Shown here: piece by piece, positions 8,765 through 19,291 of the stretch | Layout: each line of letters opens with the position of its first letter | Numbering within the stretch: the first letter of the stretch is position 1 | NCBI GenBank assembly: GCA_947491935.1 | Contig: CANLLF010000001.1 | Location: forward strand, 62,001-126,000 | Source of the DNA: an uncultured Roseicyclus sp. | Lineage (GTDB): Bacteria; Pseudomonadota; Alphaproteobacteria; Rhodobacterales; Rhodobacteraceae | Direction: 5' to 3' | DNA: 64,000 nucleotides | The notes under the pieces: generated by a model | Told to the model about the DNA's origin: nothing | The model's input: only the letters and a program-made list of their open reading frames with translations | Database searches by the model: none | Translations under genes and position numbers: made by a program

Positions 8765-9619
8765 ATGCCTGACAGTTCCATCCCAATTGATCCGCGCCGC
8801 GCCTGGGCGCGCCGGCTGGCCCGTATCGGCGAGGATCACGGCTTCTTTGATCGGATCGGCCCGCGCCACATGGCACTGTTCGTACAGGAGGGCGACACGC
8901 TCGTGCTCTCATTCGACCGCGCCGACGCGCTTTGGGACAATGGTGAAGCGGCGCTTCCCCTGGGCTTCGATGCCGTGCTGGCGCACGAATACTCACTGCT
9001 GAGCCTGATATCCGTCGGGCGCACCTGGTTCCGCGACGGGCAGGTTAAGGCCTTTCTGAAACAACTCGCCCATGACGGCTTCTTCCGCAGCTTTGCGCAG
9101 GTCCTGATCCTGGCGACGGGGCCAGATTGCGGCCATGCCGCCGCCCGCGCAGCGCAACACATACCCGGCGCGCATGTGCTGCTCAGCAACCCGATGGCGG
9201 CACTCGGCCCTCACCCCGCGCCCTTCGAAACCCGCTTTCGCGGCGATCGCTTCGCCAACCCTGATTGGCCGCCGCCGCTCGGCCCCGCCGCCTTGGCCCG
9301 GGCCAGCCAAACGGTCATCCTGTTCGACGGCACCGACGCACGCGTTGCGGCACAGGCGGCGCTCTTCAACGGGCCGAACACAACCCGCGTAAACCTGCCC
9401 CATGGCGGCCCGGCGCTGGACCGTGCAGTTGCAAAGGGGGCCGCTATTGTCCCGCTGTGCCGGAATCTGGCAAACGACACACTAGGCCCGGCCAAGGTGC
9501 GGGAAATCCTGCGCACGATCCTGCGCCGCGACCCCGGCTATCTTGGCCGGTTGGCCAATTCCGCCAGGGCAAAGGGCGCGCGGGAGCGGGCCGCGCTAAT
9601 TGAGAGGCACCGGCCCTAA
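8765..9619 (+). CDS. Hypothetical protein, possible alpha/beta-hydrolase relative
   Basis: A 284-residue soluble protein from ATG 8765; a TTG at 8747 would add six residues. It belongs to a Rhodobacteraceae family sometimes named phosphoadenosine phosphosulfate reductase in databases, but it shows no such motif. The middle ([23 protein letters not shown], then [15 protein letters not shown]) matches the strand-nucleophile elbow-helix of alpha/beta hydrolases, with the usual GxSxG replaced by GPDCG, so catalysis is doubtful. Its stop overlaps that of convergent ureG. Function unknown. Confidence 0.6.
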   Translation: MPDSSIPIDPRRAWARRLARIGEDHGFFDRIGPRHMALFVQEGDTLVLSFDRADALWDNGEAALPLGFDAVLAHEYSLLSLISVGRTWFRDGQVKAFLKQLAHDGFFRSFAQVLILATGPDCGHAAARAAQHIPGAHVLLSNPMAALGPHPAPFETRFRGDRFANPDWPPPLGPAALARASQTVILFDGTDARVAAQAALFNGPNTTRVNLPHGGPALDRAVAKGAAIVPLCRNLANDTLGPAKVREILRTILRRDPGYLGRLANSARAKGARERAALIERHRP

Positions 9620-10227
9620 AGCCCACCCGCCGATTCGATGAAGGCGACCACCTCGTCGACCCCCCGTCCGTCCCGCAGATTGGCCATCACGTAGGGGCGC
9701 CCGCCGCGGGCCGCGGCGGTATCGGCCTCCAACAGCTCCCGATTCACTCCCACATGGGGCGCCAGATCAACCTTGTTGACGATCAGGAAATCCGACCGCG
9801 TCACCCCCGGCCCCTTCTTGCGGGGAATGTCCTGCCCGGCCGCCGTATCGATGACGTAAAGGCTCAGATCCGCAAGTTCCGGTGAGAAGGTCGCGGCCAG
9901 ATTATCCCCGCCACTCTCAATGAAAATGACGTCGAGATCGGGAATGCGGGCGCGAAACTCCGCCACGGCCGCCAGGTTGATCGACGCATCTTCCCGGATC
10001 GCGGTGTGCGGGCAGCCACCCGTCTCCACGCCCTTGATACGATCCGCCGGCAGGATCTGGGCGCGCAACAGGAATTCCGCATCCTCCGCCGTGTAGATAT
10101 CATTGGTGATCACGGCGACGGAGTACCGCCCTGCCATCGCGCGCGCCAATCCCGCCGTCAACGTCGTCTTGCCCGCCCCGACCGGGCCGCCAATCCCGAC
10201 CCGCAAAGGTCCGTTCACCGATCCCAT
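9616..10227 (-). CDS. ureG: Urease accessory GTPase UreG
   Basis: UreG is the SIMIBI-class GTPase that drives nickel delivery to urease together with UreD, UreF and UreE. The 203-residue product has the P-loop ([11 protein letters not shown]), the invariant metal-site motif [25 protein letters not shown], and the NKVD base-specificity motif. ATG 10227 has GGAG five bases upstream and is preferred over GTG 10233, which would add two residues. It is the last gene of the leftward urease operon, 117 bases after ureF. Confidence 0.97.
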   Translation of the reverse strand: MGSVNGPLRVGIGGPVGAGKTTLTAGLARAMAGRYSVAVITNDIYTAEDAEFLLRAQILPADRIKGVETGGCPHTAIREDASINLAAVAEFRARIPDLDVIFIESGGDNLAATFSPELADLSLYVIDTAAGQDIPRKKGPGVTRSDFLIVNKVDLAPHVGVNRELLEADTAAARGGRPYVMANLRDGRGVDEVVAFIESAGGL

Positions 10228-10302
10228 TTCCACTCCAATTCTTCGAAAACTTGTCTCAATTCCGCACCCGCCCCTCTTTGTTCGATGAAAATGCCGGGGA
10301 GC

Positions 10303-10322
10303 GCGAGGGGCTGGCCCCTCGC
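10303..10322. other. Perfect inverted repeat between ureF and ureG
   Basis: GCGAGGGG at 10303-10310 pairs with CCCCTCGC at 10315-10322 around CTGG. It lies in the only sizeable gap within the 3' half of the urease operon. It has no clear T-tract, so it may be a processing or partial-attenuation hairpin rather than a terminator. Confidence 0.45.
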
Positions 10323-10344
10323 CCCGCCATCAGCGCTGCAAATG

Positions 10345-10986
10345 TCACGTCCGAAAGATCCGCACCTCCAGCCCCTCATGCTCCATGGCGGCCAGATCAG
10401 CGCCAAAGGCGCTTTGCCCGATCCCGTCCAACCCGCAGGTTGCGGCCTCTGCGGCGCACCCCCCTACCACCGGCTGCAAGGCGGCCAGAATCCGTTGCCC
10501 CTCCGCCTGGCCCAGGGGAACAAAGCGCACGGCAACCGCGACCAGATTGCCGGCAAATCCCTGTAGAAAAAGCGCTGCCACAACCTCCGGCGCAATATCC
10601 ATCCCGCGCACCGCCGCCCCGAAAACCACCGGATAGGCCCGTACCACACCGTCCCCCACGCCCAGTTCCGCCAACGTCGCGGCCAATGCCGCACCCTGAT
10701 CGCGTGTCTCTTCCCACCGCTCCGCCGATCCGGCCAAGGCCCGCGCCAGATCGGCCAACTCGTCCAGATTGGCATCGAGCGCCATCGCAGCCACCATCAA
10801 GATCGCATCTGTCCGCCCCGCCCCGGCCCGCAACACCCCGTCGATCCAGGCCTGCACTGACGCGCCATCCGTCACATGGCCCGCTACGATCTCCGCCTCC
10901 AACCCATGGGAATAGGCATAGGCCGAGACGGGAAAGGCCGGGGACAGCCATTGGGTCAGCCGCAACAGGTCCGCCGTTTCACTCAA
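10345..10986 (-). CDS. ureF: Urease accessory protein UreF
   Basis: UreF forms the UreD-UreF-UreG activation complex and gates the GTPase cycle during nickel loading. The all-helical 213-residue product has the conserved start (LLRLTQWLSPAFPVSAYAYSHGLE), a DAILMVAA segment and a C-terminal region of usual length. ATG 10986 overlaps the ureE stop in an ATGA, giving translational coupling. Confidence 0.95.
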   Translation of the reverse strand: MSETADLLRLTQWLSPAFPVSAYAYSHGLEAEIVAGHVTDGASVQAWIDGVLRAGAGRTDAILMVAAMALDANLDELADLARALAGSAERWEETRDQGAALAATLAELGVGDGVVRAYPVVFGAAVRGMDIAPEVVAALFLQGFAGNLVAVAVRFVPLGQAEGQRILAALQPVVGGCAAEAATCGLDGIGQSAFGADLAAMEHEGLEVRIFRT

Positions 10987-11444
10987 TGGTCGTGCTTATG
11001 GTCGTGGCCATGGGTGCGGCCGTGCCCATAGGCCCCGCCTTCGGGCCGGAACGGCCCGTCGAAGCGCTCGATACTGGCCCCCAGATGCCCCAGCATATCG
11101 GCCAACACGTGATCATCACGAATGACAAGGTGGTCGGCCTCAACCTGGCAGGGCGTGTGCCGGTTTCCGATATGCCACGCCAACCGCGCCAGATCGCCGG
11201 TGATGCGCAACAGCGGCTCCTGTGCCGCGGCGACGGCGATCAAGGCTCCGGATTGGGTCTTCAACGCATCGCCGGGCTCGAAGGACAGGGTTTCGGGCAG
11301 GTCCACCAGCACCTCCGCCCCGCTTTCCATCCGCAGCTTCTTGCGCCGCAGAAACCGGCCCTCATAGTCGAGGACAACACGGTCCGAGGCCGCGCCGCTC
11401 CACTGCCCCGCCCGCAAAATTTCATTGGCCACATCCACGCTCAT
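10983..11444 (-). CDS. ureE: Urease accessory nickel metallochaperone UreE
   Basis: A 153-residue UreE. The N-terminal peptide-binding domain has RVVLDYEGRFLRRKKLR; the metal-binding domain has LAWHIGNRHTPCQ with the dimer-interface histidine. The C-terminus is a short histidine tail (HGRTHGHDHKHDH) that binds extra nickel. The frame is open well upstream, but ATG 11444 gives the correct N-terminus (MSVDVANEIL) and overlaps the stop of the preceding gene in an ATGA. It is in turn coupled to ureF. Confidence 0.94.
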   Translation of the reverse strand: MSVDVANEILRAGQWSGAASDRVVLDYEGRFLRRKKLRMESGAEVLVDLPETLSFEPGDALKTQSGALIAVAAAQEPLLRITGDLARLAWHIGNRHTPCQVEADHLVIRDDHVLADMLGHLGASIERFDGPFRPEGGAYGHGRTHGHDHKHDH

Positions 11445-12031
11445 TCCACCACTCCGATTGCGGCGGGCGTCAGATCCAGCACCGGATCGCCGTCCAACCG
11501 CTGTGCACGGAGATAGGCGAGCCCCAGTTCCGGAAGATAGATGTAGTCGGTCTCCAACTCTTCCTGGATGTGAAACAAGGGCCAGGCCGTGAAACTGCAC
11601 GCGCCGATGTCGACGCGCGCTTCCGCCTCCCACCGATAGGTTGCTGGCATCTCCATCTCCTGAAATTCGGTGATCTGCCGGACGGAAACCTCCACCTGGG
11701 CCTCCGGCGCCGGATCCGGCAGGCCACCCGGCGGTGGCGTCAGGACAAACCGGGCAAACCACGCATCGGCTGCTGGCAAGGGCCCGCCATCGTCGACATG
11801 CAGATGGGTGATGTAGACGCCGTTCACGATCCGCAATATCTGGCCCGCCTGCTCCGGATCCCAGACAAAGACCGCCTCCTGCCCATCGGGCACGTTCGGC
11901 GCGGCGCGCACCTGCCAATAACCGCCATTGGCATAGTCGACGCGGATACCATCCACGAGGTCATCGGCGGTCGGGCATTGCGCCAAGCCGACGCCGGGAA
12001 GCGCCAGCAAAACTCCGAGAATCCATCGCAT
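11441..12031 (-). CDS. Secreted hypothetical protein inside the urease operon
   Basis: A 196-residue protein with a clear signal peptide (MRWILGVLLALPGVGLA, cleavage before QCPTADD). The mature part is rich in aromatic and acidic residues, with two cysteines (QCPT and GACSF) and no recognised domain. ATG 12031 has an AGAGG site 7 bases upstream; GTG 12037 is the alternative. Its position between ureC and ureE, overlapping ureE, means it is made with the urease. A periplasmic role is inferred and the function is unknown. Confidence 0.72.
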   Translation of the reverse strand: MRWILGVLLALPGVGLAQCPTADDLVDGIRVDYANGGYWQVRAAPNVPDGQEAVFVWDPEQAGQILRIVNGVYITHLHVDDGGPLPAADAWFARFVLTPPPGGLPDPAPEAQVEVSVRQITEFQEMEMPATYRWEAEARVDIGACSFTAWPLFHIQEELETDYIYLPELGLAYLRAQRLDGDPVLDLTPAAIGVVE

Positions 12032-12091
12032 GGTCACACCTCTTGTCCTACTTCGACGACAGATAGCGGAGCAGCCGTCCGCTTTGCCCCA

Positions 12092-13801
<1,710 letters not shown>

Positions 13802-13891
13802 GGCGCGATCCTGGCAGGCAATTCAGGAACCTTACCCAACGCCTCTGGCACCGAAAGATATCTGGGGATGGGCCCTCGCAGGATCCGCGCG

Positions 13892-14518
13892 TTAGCCCAT
13901 TTTTTGAGCGCGCCGCACAAAACCTCCGCACAAAAAGAACGCTGACAGCAGGATCAGGCCACTGGCAGGCAACGGAACCTCTGATACCGCCACGTCAAGC
14001 CTGAGCGACCATCCGACCGAGGCCTCATCCCCGAAAAACGTCAACGGATTGTCCGGCAGCGAGATCCGGAACATTTGCTCACCGAGCAATGCGCCACCCG
14101 ACAGAAGCGCAAGGGTTTCCATCCCCGTGGCATCGAGCGTGGCGGAGGCGGTCGGTGCAAAACTGCTCTCGTAAATCGGTGAGGCCGCAGATCCCGTGCC
14201 AAGCGGCAAAAGTGACACGACAGAGATCGTTGCATCGGTCAGTTCAAGCCCCGCGGGCACAAAGAACCGGATCGCATCGGCGGGGTCGTTCAGTGCAGAT
14301 ACGCAACGCGACGGGGGTTCCTCATCGCCGCAGATCCCACCGCTGATGATGTTGGCCCCCGCAACCAGGGGTCCGACGTCGGTCGCGTCCCCGAACGTGT
14401 TGGCCAGCTGATCGGGGCCATTCGCCGGTTCGTTGAAAATCAGAGTGGAGGCCATGGTGGCGGTCGAAAATCCGACCCCGGCCACGAGGCTTAACAAAAG
14501 GCATCTAAAGGTACGCAT
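13892..14518 (-). CDS. VPLPA-CTERM sorted surface protein
   Basis: A 208-residue protein with a signal peptide (MRTFRCLLLSLVAGVGFSTA) and a C-terminal tripartite sorting signal: VPLPASG, a hydrophobic helix (LILLSAFFLCGG) and a basic end (FVRRAQKMG). This is the VPLPA-CTERM type handled by a dedicated exosortase and seen mainly in Rhodobacterales. The mature domain is a predicted beta-rich protein without a named family; it has one cysteine pair (GICGDEEPPSRC). ATG 14518 fits the signal peptide; TTG 14545 is the only longer start. It lies directly upstream of ureC. Confidence 0.8.
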   Translation of the reverse strand: MRTFRCLLLSLVAGVGFSTATMASTLIFNEPANGPDQLANTFGDATDVGPLVAGANIISGGICGDEEPPSRCVSALNDPADAIRFFVPAGLELTDATISVVSLLPLGTGSAASPIYESSFAPTASATLDATGMETLALLSGGALLGEQMFRISLPDNPLTFFGDEASVGWSLRLDVAVSEVPLPASGLILLSAFFLCGGFVRRAQKMG

Positions 14519-14667
14519 GAAATCCGCTTTCCAGAATTTGGGCAACGGATTGAGCCTATGGAGCGCGCAGAACTCGGTCTATCCGGATCTGGCAGGTTTT
14601 CTGACCGCGCCCGAAAGCGCCCGGCTGCGCCCCACGCCGCATGGTGGGTGAGCGAATATGGGTAGAC

Positions 14668-15063
14668 TCACGCCAAAAACGCCTCATCCACCGGCACCTG
14701 CAGCCCCGTCACGATCCCATTGGTCTGCATCGCCATGCCAATCACCGCCAGCAACTCGCCATACATCGCGTCGTCCATGCCCTTGGCCTTCGCCGCCGCT
14801 GTGTGGGAATGCACGCAATAGGAGCAGCCATTGGCCGTGGAGACTGCCACATAGAGCATCTCCTTCACCAAAGGATCCAAAGCGCCCGGCGCCATGACAA
14901 CCTTCAACCGCTCCCATGTCGCCTTCAACAACGCCGGGTCATGGGCCAGGGCCCGCCAGAAATTGTTGATGAAATCCGTCCCCCGCACCGCGCGGATATC
15001 TTCGAAAACGGCCAGCGCCTCGGCGCTGACCTCCTCGTCACTCAAAAGGGCAACGGTCCCCAT
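14668..15063 (-). CDS. Carboxymuconolactone decarboxylase / AhpD-like protein
   Basis: A 131-residue helical protein with the AhpD core: a CSYCVHSH motif with two redox cysteines and a histidine, in a helix near residues 80-87, preceded by LVKEMLYVAVSTANG. Family members are small peroxidase-associated reductases or decarboxylases. The ATG abuts the stop of the Tat-exported cyclase upstream with no gap, so the two are one unit. No signal peptide, so it is cytoplasmic. Confidence 0.85.
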   Translation of the reverse strand: MGTVALLSDEEVSAEALAVFEDIRAVRGTDFINNFWRALAHDPALLKATWERLKVVMAPGALDPLVKEMLYVAVSTANGCSYCVHSHTAAAKAKGMDDAMYGELLAVIGMAMQTNGIVTGLQVPVDEAFLA

Positions 15064-15879
15064 TCAGACCATCGCGAAGATGCGCGCCGGGCCGCCCGAG
15101 CCGCCGCGATGCTTGGGCGCGCCAATGATGACCGTAGCGCCGCTGGCCGGGACCTGATCGAGGCCCGCGATGTTCTCGATCCCGAACCGGCCCGTGGGCA
15201 GCCACGCGTAATGCGTCGCGAAATCGGCGGAAATCCCGTGATCCAGCGACAGGGTATCCACGGCGATCGACCGTGCACCGGTTTCCAGCAACATCTGCGT
15301 CGCCTCGATATGGAAGCCCGGATAATGCTGCGCGTCACCATCGAAGCCCCGGAACGCATCGCTGTCGGCCTTCGCGGCCCACCCCGAATGCATCGCCACG
15401 CAGGCGCCATCGGGAATGTCACCATTGGCGTCGATCCAAGCCTGCAAATCATCCGGAGTGACTTGTGTGTCGGCGTCCTCCGCGGCCCGCGCAGCGATAT
15501 CGACCACGCAAAGCGGTGCCACCAGATCACCTACCGGGATCTCATCCACGCTCAGGCCATCGGCGCTGAAATGCAACGGCGCGTCGATATGGGTGCCGGT
15601 ATGTTCGTTGATCGTCAGGTTGAACAGGTTGAAGCCCGCATCCGCGAAATTCCAGACCTGCTCCGCGCCGAAGCCCGGCTCGCCGAAATAGGTGGGGAAA
15701 TCGGCGGATAGCGTGTGGGTCAGGTCCACCACACCGCTATGCCCTTCCGCCAAGGCGGGCGTGGCGGTGATCCCGCCGGCCGCAACAGCGCCCGCAGCCG
15801 CCGCAGCCGAGCCCTTGAAGAAGCTGCGGCGCGAGAGCATCCGCTCCTTCACCGAATTCATCACACAAATATCGCACAT
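15064..15879 (-). CDS. Tat-exported cyclase-family (kynurenine formamidase/isatin hydrolase-like) hydrolase
   Basis: From ATG 15879, with a textbook GGGAGG ribosome site, the product has 271 residues. A twin-arginine signal (LSRRSFFKGSA, then an Ala-rich helix and cleavage near ALA) directs it to the periplasm. The metal-binding cyclase motif HTGTHIDAPLHF lies near residue 82. PF04199 enzymes hydrolyse amide or lactam bonds (N-formylkynurenine, isatin) using Mn or Zn. The short region before the twin arginines has a CDIC pair, which is unusual. Substrate unknown; the urease context suggests a nitrogen compound but does not prove it. Confidence 0.86.
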   Translation of the reverse strand: MCDICVMNSVKERMLSRRSFFKGSAAAAAGAVAAGGITATPALAEGHSGVVDLTHTLSADFPTYFGEPGFGAEQVWNFADAGFNLFNLTINEHTGTHIDAPLHFSADGLSVDEIPVGDLVAPLCVVDIAARAAEDADTQVTPDDLQAWIDANGDIPDGACVAMHSGWAAKADSDAFRGFDGDAQHYPGFHIEATQMLLETGARSIAVDTLSLDHGISADFATHYAWLPTGRFGIENIAGLDQVPASGATVIIGAPKHRGGSGGPARIFAMV

Positions 15880-15918
15880 ATCTTGTCCTCCCAGTTGGTT
15901 ATGCCCTGCCCGGCCCAC

Positions 15919-16287
15919 TCAATATTGCAGATACGTCTCCAGGTCCCGCGCCCGGCGCTCGGTCAGCCGGGTCTGGCAACCCAGCCGGATCATCGGCTGG
16001 ATCGATCCCCCGGCATAGTCGGCGGCCTCCATGTCGCAGGTCAGGTCGCGATAGGTGATCCAGGCGCGCTGCGCCGCGCGCAGATTCTCTTCACGCGCCG
16101 CATCCGAGCGGGCGATCACCTGCTGGTAGGCGTCGTTCAGCAACCCATCCAAGAATTCATGGTCGCGCCGCGCACATTCCGTCAGCGCAATCTGCGGAAG
16201 GGCCGAGCGGTCGGAGCAATCCAGATCCTGCGCCTGGGCCGCACCGGGCGGCATCAGAAGGAAGGTAATCGCCAGCGCCACTCTCAT
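15919..16287 (-). CDS. LprI-like (DUF1311) secreted protein
   Basis: A 122-residue protein with a signal peptide ([19 protein letters not shown]) and a DUF1311/LprI-type helical domain: [20 protein letters not shown] and [15 protein letters not shown], with paired cysteines. Relatives include the lysozyme inhibitor LprI of mycobacteria, but most have no known function. Its ATG overlaps the ureB stop by 4 bases. Small secreted genes next to ureB are common in Rhodobacteraceae urease operons. Confidence 0.8.
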   Translation of the reverse strand: MRVALAITFLLMPPGAAQAQDLDCSDRSALPQIALTECARRDHEFLDGLLNDAYQQVIARSDAAREENLRAAQRAWITYRDLTCDMEAADYAGGSIQPMIRLGCQTRLTERRARDLETYLQY

Positions 16288-16589
16288 AACGCACCCATGA
16301 TCTGCTGGTTAAATCCGTAAACCACCCGGTCCCCCCCATAAGGCACCAGTTGCACCTCGCGGGTCTGGCCCGGCTCGAACCGGACAGCCGTGCCCGCGGC
16401 GATGTCGAGGCGCATACCGCGGGCGATATCCCGATCAAAGGACAGCGCGCTGTTGGCCTCGCCGAAATGGTAATGGCTGCCCACCTGCACCGGTCGGTCG
16501 CCGGTGTTCGAGACCTCCAGCCTCACCGCCTCACGGCCCGCGTTCAGCTCGATCTCGCCCTCGGCGGGCATCACTTCTCCGGGGATCAT
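16284..16589 (-). CDS. ureB: Urease beta subunit
   Basis: A 101-residue UreB of normal length with MIPGEV at the start, the strongly conserved [15 protein letters not shown] and the C-terminal [11 protein letters not shown]. With UreA and UreC it forms the trimeric (alpha-beta-gamma)3 enzyme. Its start overlaps the stop of the small membrane protein upstream in an ATGA. Confidence 0.97.
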   Translation of the reverse strand: MIPGEVMPAEGEIELNAGREAVRLEVSNTGDRPVQVGSHYHFGEANSALSFDRDIARGMRLDIAAGTAVRFEPGQTREVQLVPYGGDRVVYGFNQQIMGAL

Positions 16590-16855
16590 TCGCCCACTCC
16601 CTTACCTTGAATTGCGGCGATGATCCGCTTGCCGAACAGGCCCAGAAGCGCGCCCGTCAACAACGCCAGGGACGATCCGCCACCGGTCACCAACGCCGCC
16701 ACCAAAAGCAGCAGCGCCAGTGTCAGCAGGTCGAACTCGGTCTCGCTGATCGGGATCTTCGCCAGCGCCACCTGCTCCATCGCGCGGCGCACATGGGGTT
16801 CCATATACGGCGTCGCGAATCCTGCCAGTGCCCCCAGAATGAACGTGATCAGCAT
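16586..16855 (-). CDS. Small membrane protein of the urease operon
   Basis: An 89-residue protein with an N-terminal hydrophobic helix ([14 protein letters not shown]) and a second hydrophobic hairpin ([14 protein letters not shown] and [13 protein letters not shown]). A positively charged loop contains [12 protein letters not shown]. It lies between ureA and ureB, overlaps ureB by 4 bases, and resembles a small gene found at the same place in other Rhodobacteraceae urease operons. Function unknown; an inner-membrane location is predicted. Confidence 0.75.
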   Translation of the reverse strand: MLITFILGALAGFATPYMEPHVRRAMEQVALAKIPISETEFDLLTLALLLLVAALVTGGGSSLALLTGALLGLFGKRIIAAIQGKGVGE

Positions 16856-16863
16856 ATCGGCCC

Positions 16864-17166
16864 CTATCGGATCGGATGATGGACGGTCACGAGCTTGGTG
16901 CCGTCGGGAAACGTCGCCTCAACCTGCACATCGTGGATCATCGATGCGATCCCGTCCATACATTGATCGGCGCGGATCACATGGGCGCCCGCCTCCATCA
17001 GGTCGGCCACGCTGCGCCCGTCCCGCGCGCCTTCGACCACATAGTCCGTGATCAGCGCGATCGCCTCGGGGTGGTTCAGCTTCACACCCCGCTCCAACCG
17101 CCCGCGCGCGACGATGGCGGCGAGGCTGATCAGCAGCTTGTCCTTTTCTCTCGGCGTCAGGTTCAT
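16864..17166 (-). CDS. ureA: Urease gamma subunit
   Basis: A 100-residue UreA, standard length, starting [13 protein letters not shown]. Conserved segments are [21 protein letters not shown], and the C-terminal [20 protein letters not shown]. It is the second gene of the operon after ureD, separated by 38 bases. Confidence 0.97.
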   Translation of the reverse strand: MNLTPREKDKLLISLAAIVARGRLERGVKLNHPEAIALITDYVVEGARDGRSVADLMEAGAHVIRADQCMDGIASMIHDVQVEATFPDGTKLVTVHHPIR

Positions 17167-17204
17167 GGGTCTTCCTCAGTCGTAGCCGCGTCCGCGACAG
17201 GGTC

Positions 17205-18008
17205 TCATATCTGCCAAACCCGCGGCAGACCCGCACGGGTTACCGCCTGCACGGCGCGGGCCACGGCCCGGCGCAGGGGATAGGCCTCCGGCGCGGCAAA
17301 GCGCGCCGTTACCCGCCCGTTCCAAGCGCTTGCCGCCGCCCGGACGTCGGTTGGAAGCGCCGCGCGCAGGGCGTCCAGCCGATCCTCCGCATCCGGCGCC
17401 ATCAATGTCAGCGTGGCCAGGGCAACCGCCCCGTTCAGGCCCGCCGGGCTGTCGCTCGCAAGATCCTCTGGCCCCAACCGGATCGCCTCCACCATCTCGA
17501 GCCGTCCACCGCGCCGAACGTCGCGCCGGTCCCGCAGGCTGAGTTGGGCCAGATGCTCCCCCATTGCCGCCCGCCCCAGAACCAAGGTTTCCAGCAGCAG
17601 CAGTTCTGCATCCTTGGCCATCTCAACGCTCAGGCGCCGCTCCATCGCGGCGCCTTCGAACAGGATCAGTTCCTGCGGCAACCAGTGGAGGACCGCCCCC
17701 GGCCCAATGTCCAACGTCGTGACCACCACGCCCGCGCCCGCCAGCGCGCGATAGGCCCGCTCCGCGGTTTGGGTGGTGCCGACAACCATCCCACCATCGA
17801 CGGACAAGGCGTAATCCAAACGGTCTCCGCCCGTGATCCCGCCCGCCGTGTTCAGAAACACAACCTCCGGCGCGCGCCCATAGACGCGCGGCAAAAGCAC
17901 CTTGGCCGACCCGCTTTGATGAAGATCCCGCAAATGCCCGTCTTCAAACCGGGCCAAAGCCCGGCCATGCACCCGTTGGAGGGGCGTCGTGGCGGCAGCG
18001 TCAAACAT
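17205..18008 (-). CDS. ureD: Urease accessory protein UreD
   Basis: UreD (UreH) is the scaffold that binds apo-urease and the UreFG complex and passes nickel through an internal tunnel. The 267-residue product has the characteristic [11 protein letters not shown] segment, [10 protein letters not shown], and the [12 protein letters not shown] motif. It is the first urease gene and starts 143 bases from the divergent pyrC, so the operon promoter should lie in 18009-18151. Confidence 0.95.
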   Translation of the reverse strand: MFDAAATTPLQRVHGRALARFEDGHLRDLHQSGSAKVLLPRVYGRAPEVVFLNTAGGITGGDRLDYALSVDGGMVVGTTQTAERAYRALAGAGVVVTTLDIGPGAVLHWLPQELILFEGAAMERRLSVEMAKDAELLLLETLVLGRAAMGEHLAQLSLRDRRDVRRGGRLEMVEAIRLGPEDLASDSPAGLNGAVALATLTLMAPDAEDRLDALRAALPTDVRAAASAWNGRVTARFAAPEAYPLRRAVARAVQAVTRAGLPRVWQI

Positions 18009-18151
18009 TGCCCAAGCCTAGGCGCGCTGAAACGGATCAGGCAAGGATTCCCGCACCTTGGCGAGCGAGGCCCGGGAAAACCGCCCAAGAATCAGGCAAT
18101 CGCGCCGCTTCCCCCTTGGCACCTGGCCCGATTCCCGGCTACCCCGCCCCC

Positions 18152-19204
18152 ATGGCCTCCGTATCCCAAACCCTGACGATCCGCCGCCCCGACGATTGGC
18201 ACCTGCACCTGCGCGACGGGGGCATGCTGGAAACCGTCCTGCCCGAAACCGCCCGCCAATTCGCCCGCGCGATCATCATGCCAAATCTCGTGCCGCCCGT
18301 GGTCACCGCCCGGGACGCCTTGGCCTATCGCGACCGGATCGACGCGGCCCTGCCCGAGGGGATGGAGTTCACACCCCTGATGACGCTCTACCTGACCGAG
18401 CAGACGGACCCCGAGGACGTCGCCGCCGCCTATGCGGACGGGCTGATCCACGCCGTCAAACTCTACCCGGCGGGCGCCACCACCAATTCGCAATCCGGTG
18501 TCACGGACATGAAGAACGTCCGGCAAGTACTTGAGAAGATGTCAGAGATCGGGCTGCCCCTCTGCATCCATGGCGAGGTGACGACCCACGAGGTCGACAT
18601 TTTCGACCGCGAACAGGCCTTTCTCGACACCGTTCTGGATCCCCTCCGCCGCGACCTGCCCGAACTGAAGATCACGCTGGAACACATCACGACCTCCCAC
18701 GGCATCGACTACGTGCGCGACGCCCCTGACGACATCGCCGGGACGATCACCACGCACCACCTCATGATCAACCGCAACCACATGCTGGTGGGCGGCATCC
18801 GGCCGCACTATTACTGCCTGCCTATCGTCAAACGGGCCGAGCATCAGCTGGCGCTGCGCCGCGCCGCCACCTCCGGCCACCCGCGCTTCTTTCTGGGCAC
18901 CGACAGCGCCCCGCATCTCGACGGCGCCAAGGAAACAGCCTGTGGGTGCGCGGGCGTGTTCTCGGCCACCAACACGATGTCCTGCCTTGCCCATGTGTTT
19001 GAAGAGGACGGCGCCCTCGAAGCCCTTGAAGCCTTCGCCTCGCTCAACGGCCCCGTGCGCTATGGCCTGCCCCCGAACGAGGCCACCATCACGCTCGAAA
19101 AACGCGACACGCCTTGCGCCTACCCGTCCAAACTCGACACACCTGACGGCCCGCTCACCCTTTTCGATCCCGGCCATCCCCTGCATTGGCACATTCTGAC
19201 CTGA
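18152..19204 (+). CDS. pyrC: Dihydroorotase (type II, PyrC)
   Basis: PyrC closes carbamoyl-aspartate to dihydroorotate in pyrimidine synthesis. The 350-residue product shows the two metal-binding histidines ([10 protein letters not shown]), the carbamylated lysine ([13 protein letters not shown]), IHGEV, EHITT and the catalytic GTDSAPH. The frame is open upstream to 18008, but ATG 18152 ([15 protein letters not shown]) gives the family N-terminus. pyrE follows after an 87-base gap holding a repeat hairpin. Confidence 0.96.
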   Translation: MASVSQTLTIRRPDDWHLHLRDGGMLETVLPETARQFARAIIMPNLVPPVVTARDALAYRDRIDAALPEGMEFTPLMTLYLTEQTDPEDVAAAYADGLIHAVKLYPAGATTNSQSGVTDMKNVRQVLEKMSEIGLPLCIHGEVTTHEVDIFDREQAFLDTVLDPLRRDLPELKITLEHITTSHGIDYVRDAPDDIAGTITTHHLMINRNHMLVGGIRPHYYCLPIVKRAEHQLALRRAATSGHPRFFLGTDSAPHLDGAKETACGCAGVFSATNTMSCLAHVFEEDGALEALEAFASLNGPVRYGLPPNEATITLEKRDTPCAYPSKLDTPDGPLTLFDPGHPLHWHILT

Positions 19205-19210
19205 CCCCCG

Positions 19211-19271
19211 CTTCCACTGGTTCCAAATACCCCAGACAGGCCGGGTCGGGGGCTCGATGCCCCCGGCCCGG
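19211..19271 (+). repeat. Intergenic repeat with hairpin, copy 1 (pyrC-pyrE)
   Basis: The block CTTCCACTGGTTCCAAATAC plus CCC is followed by a hairpin, CCGGGTCGGGGGC at 19241-19253 against GCCCCCGGCCCGG at 19259-19271, a 13-bp stem with one wobble pair and loop TCGAT. A related block lies at 24371-24426. Such CCAAATACCCC-plus-hairpin elements recur between genes in Rhodobacteraceae genomes and are probably dispersed repeats or transcript 3'-end structures. Confidence 0.65.
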
Positions 19272-19291
19272 CCCCCCGCGAAAGGCCCGCC

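Noticed and set aside
10251-11516. A 421-codon open frame on the plus strand opposite ureF and ureE
   Set aside because: It is Pro/Arg-rich with no domain and opposes genes with all urease motifs and ATGA couplings.
12065-12083. AGCGGA/TCCGCT hairpin after ureC as a terminator
   Set aside because: The stem is only 6 bp and no T-tract follows on the minus strand; the operon continues to ureE.
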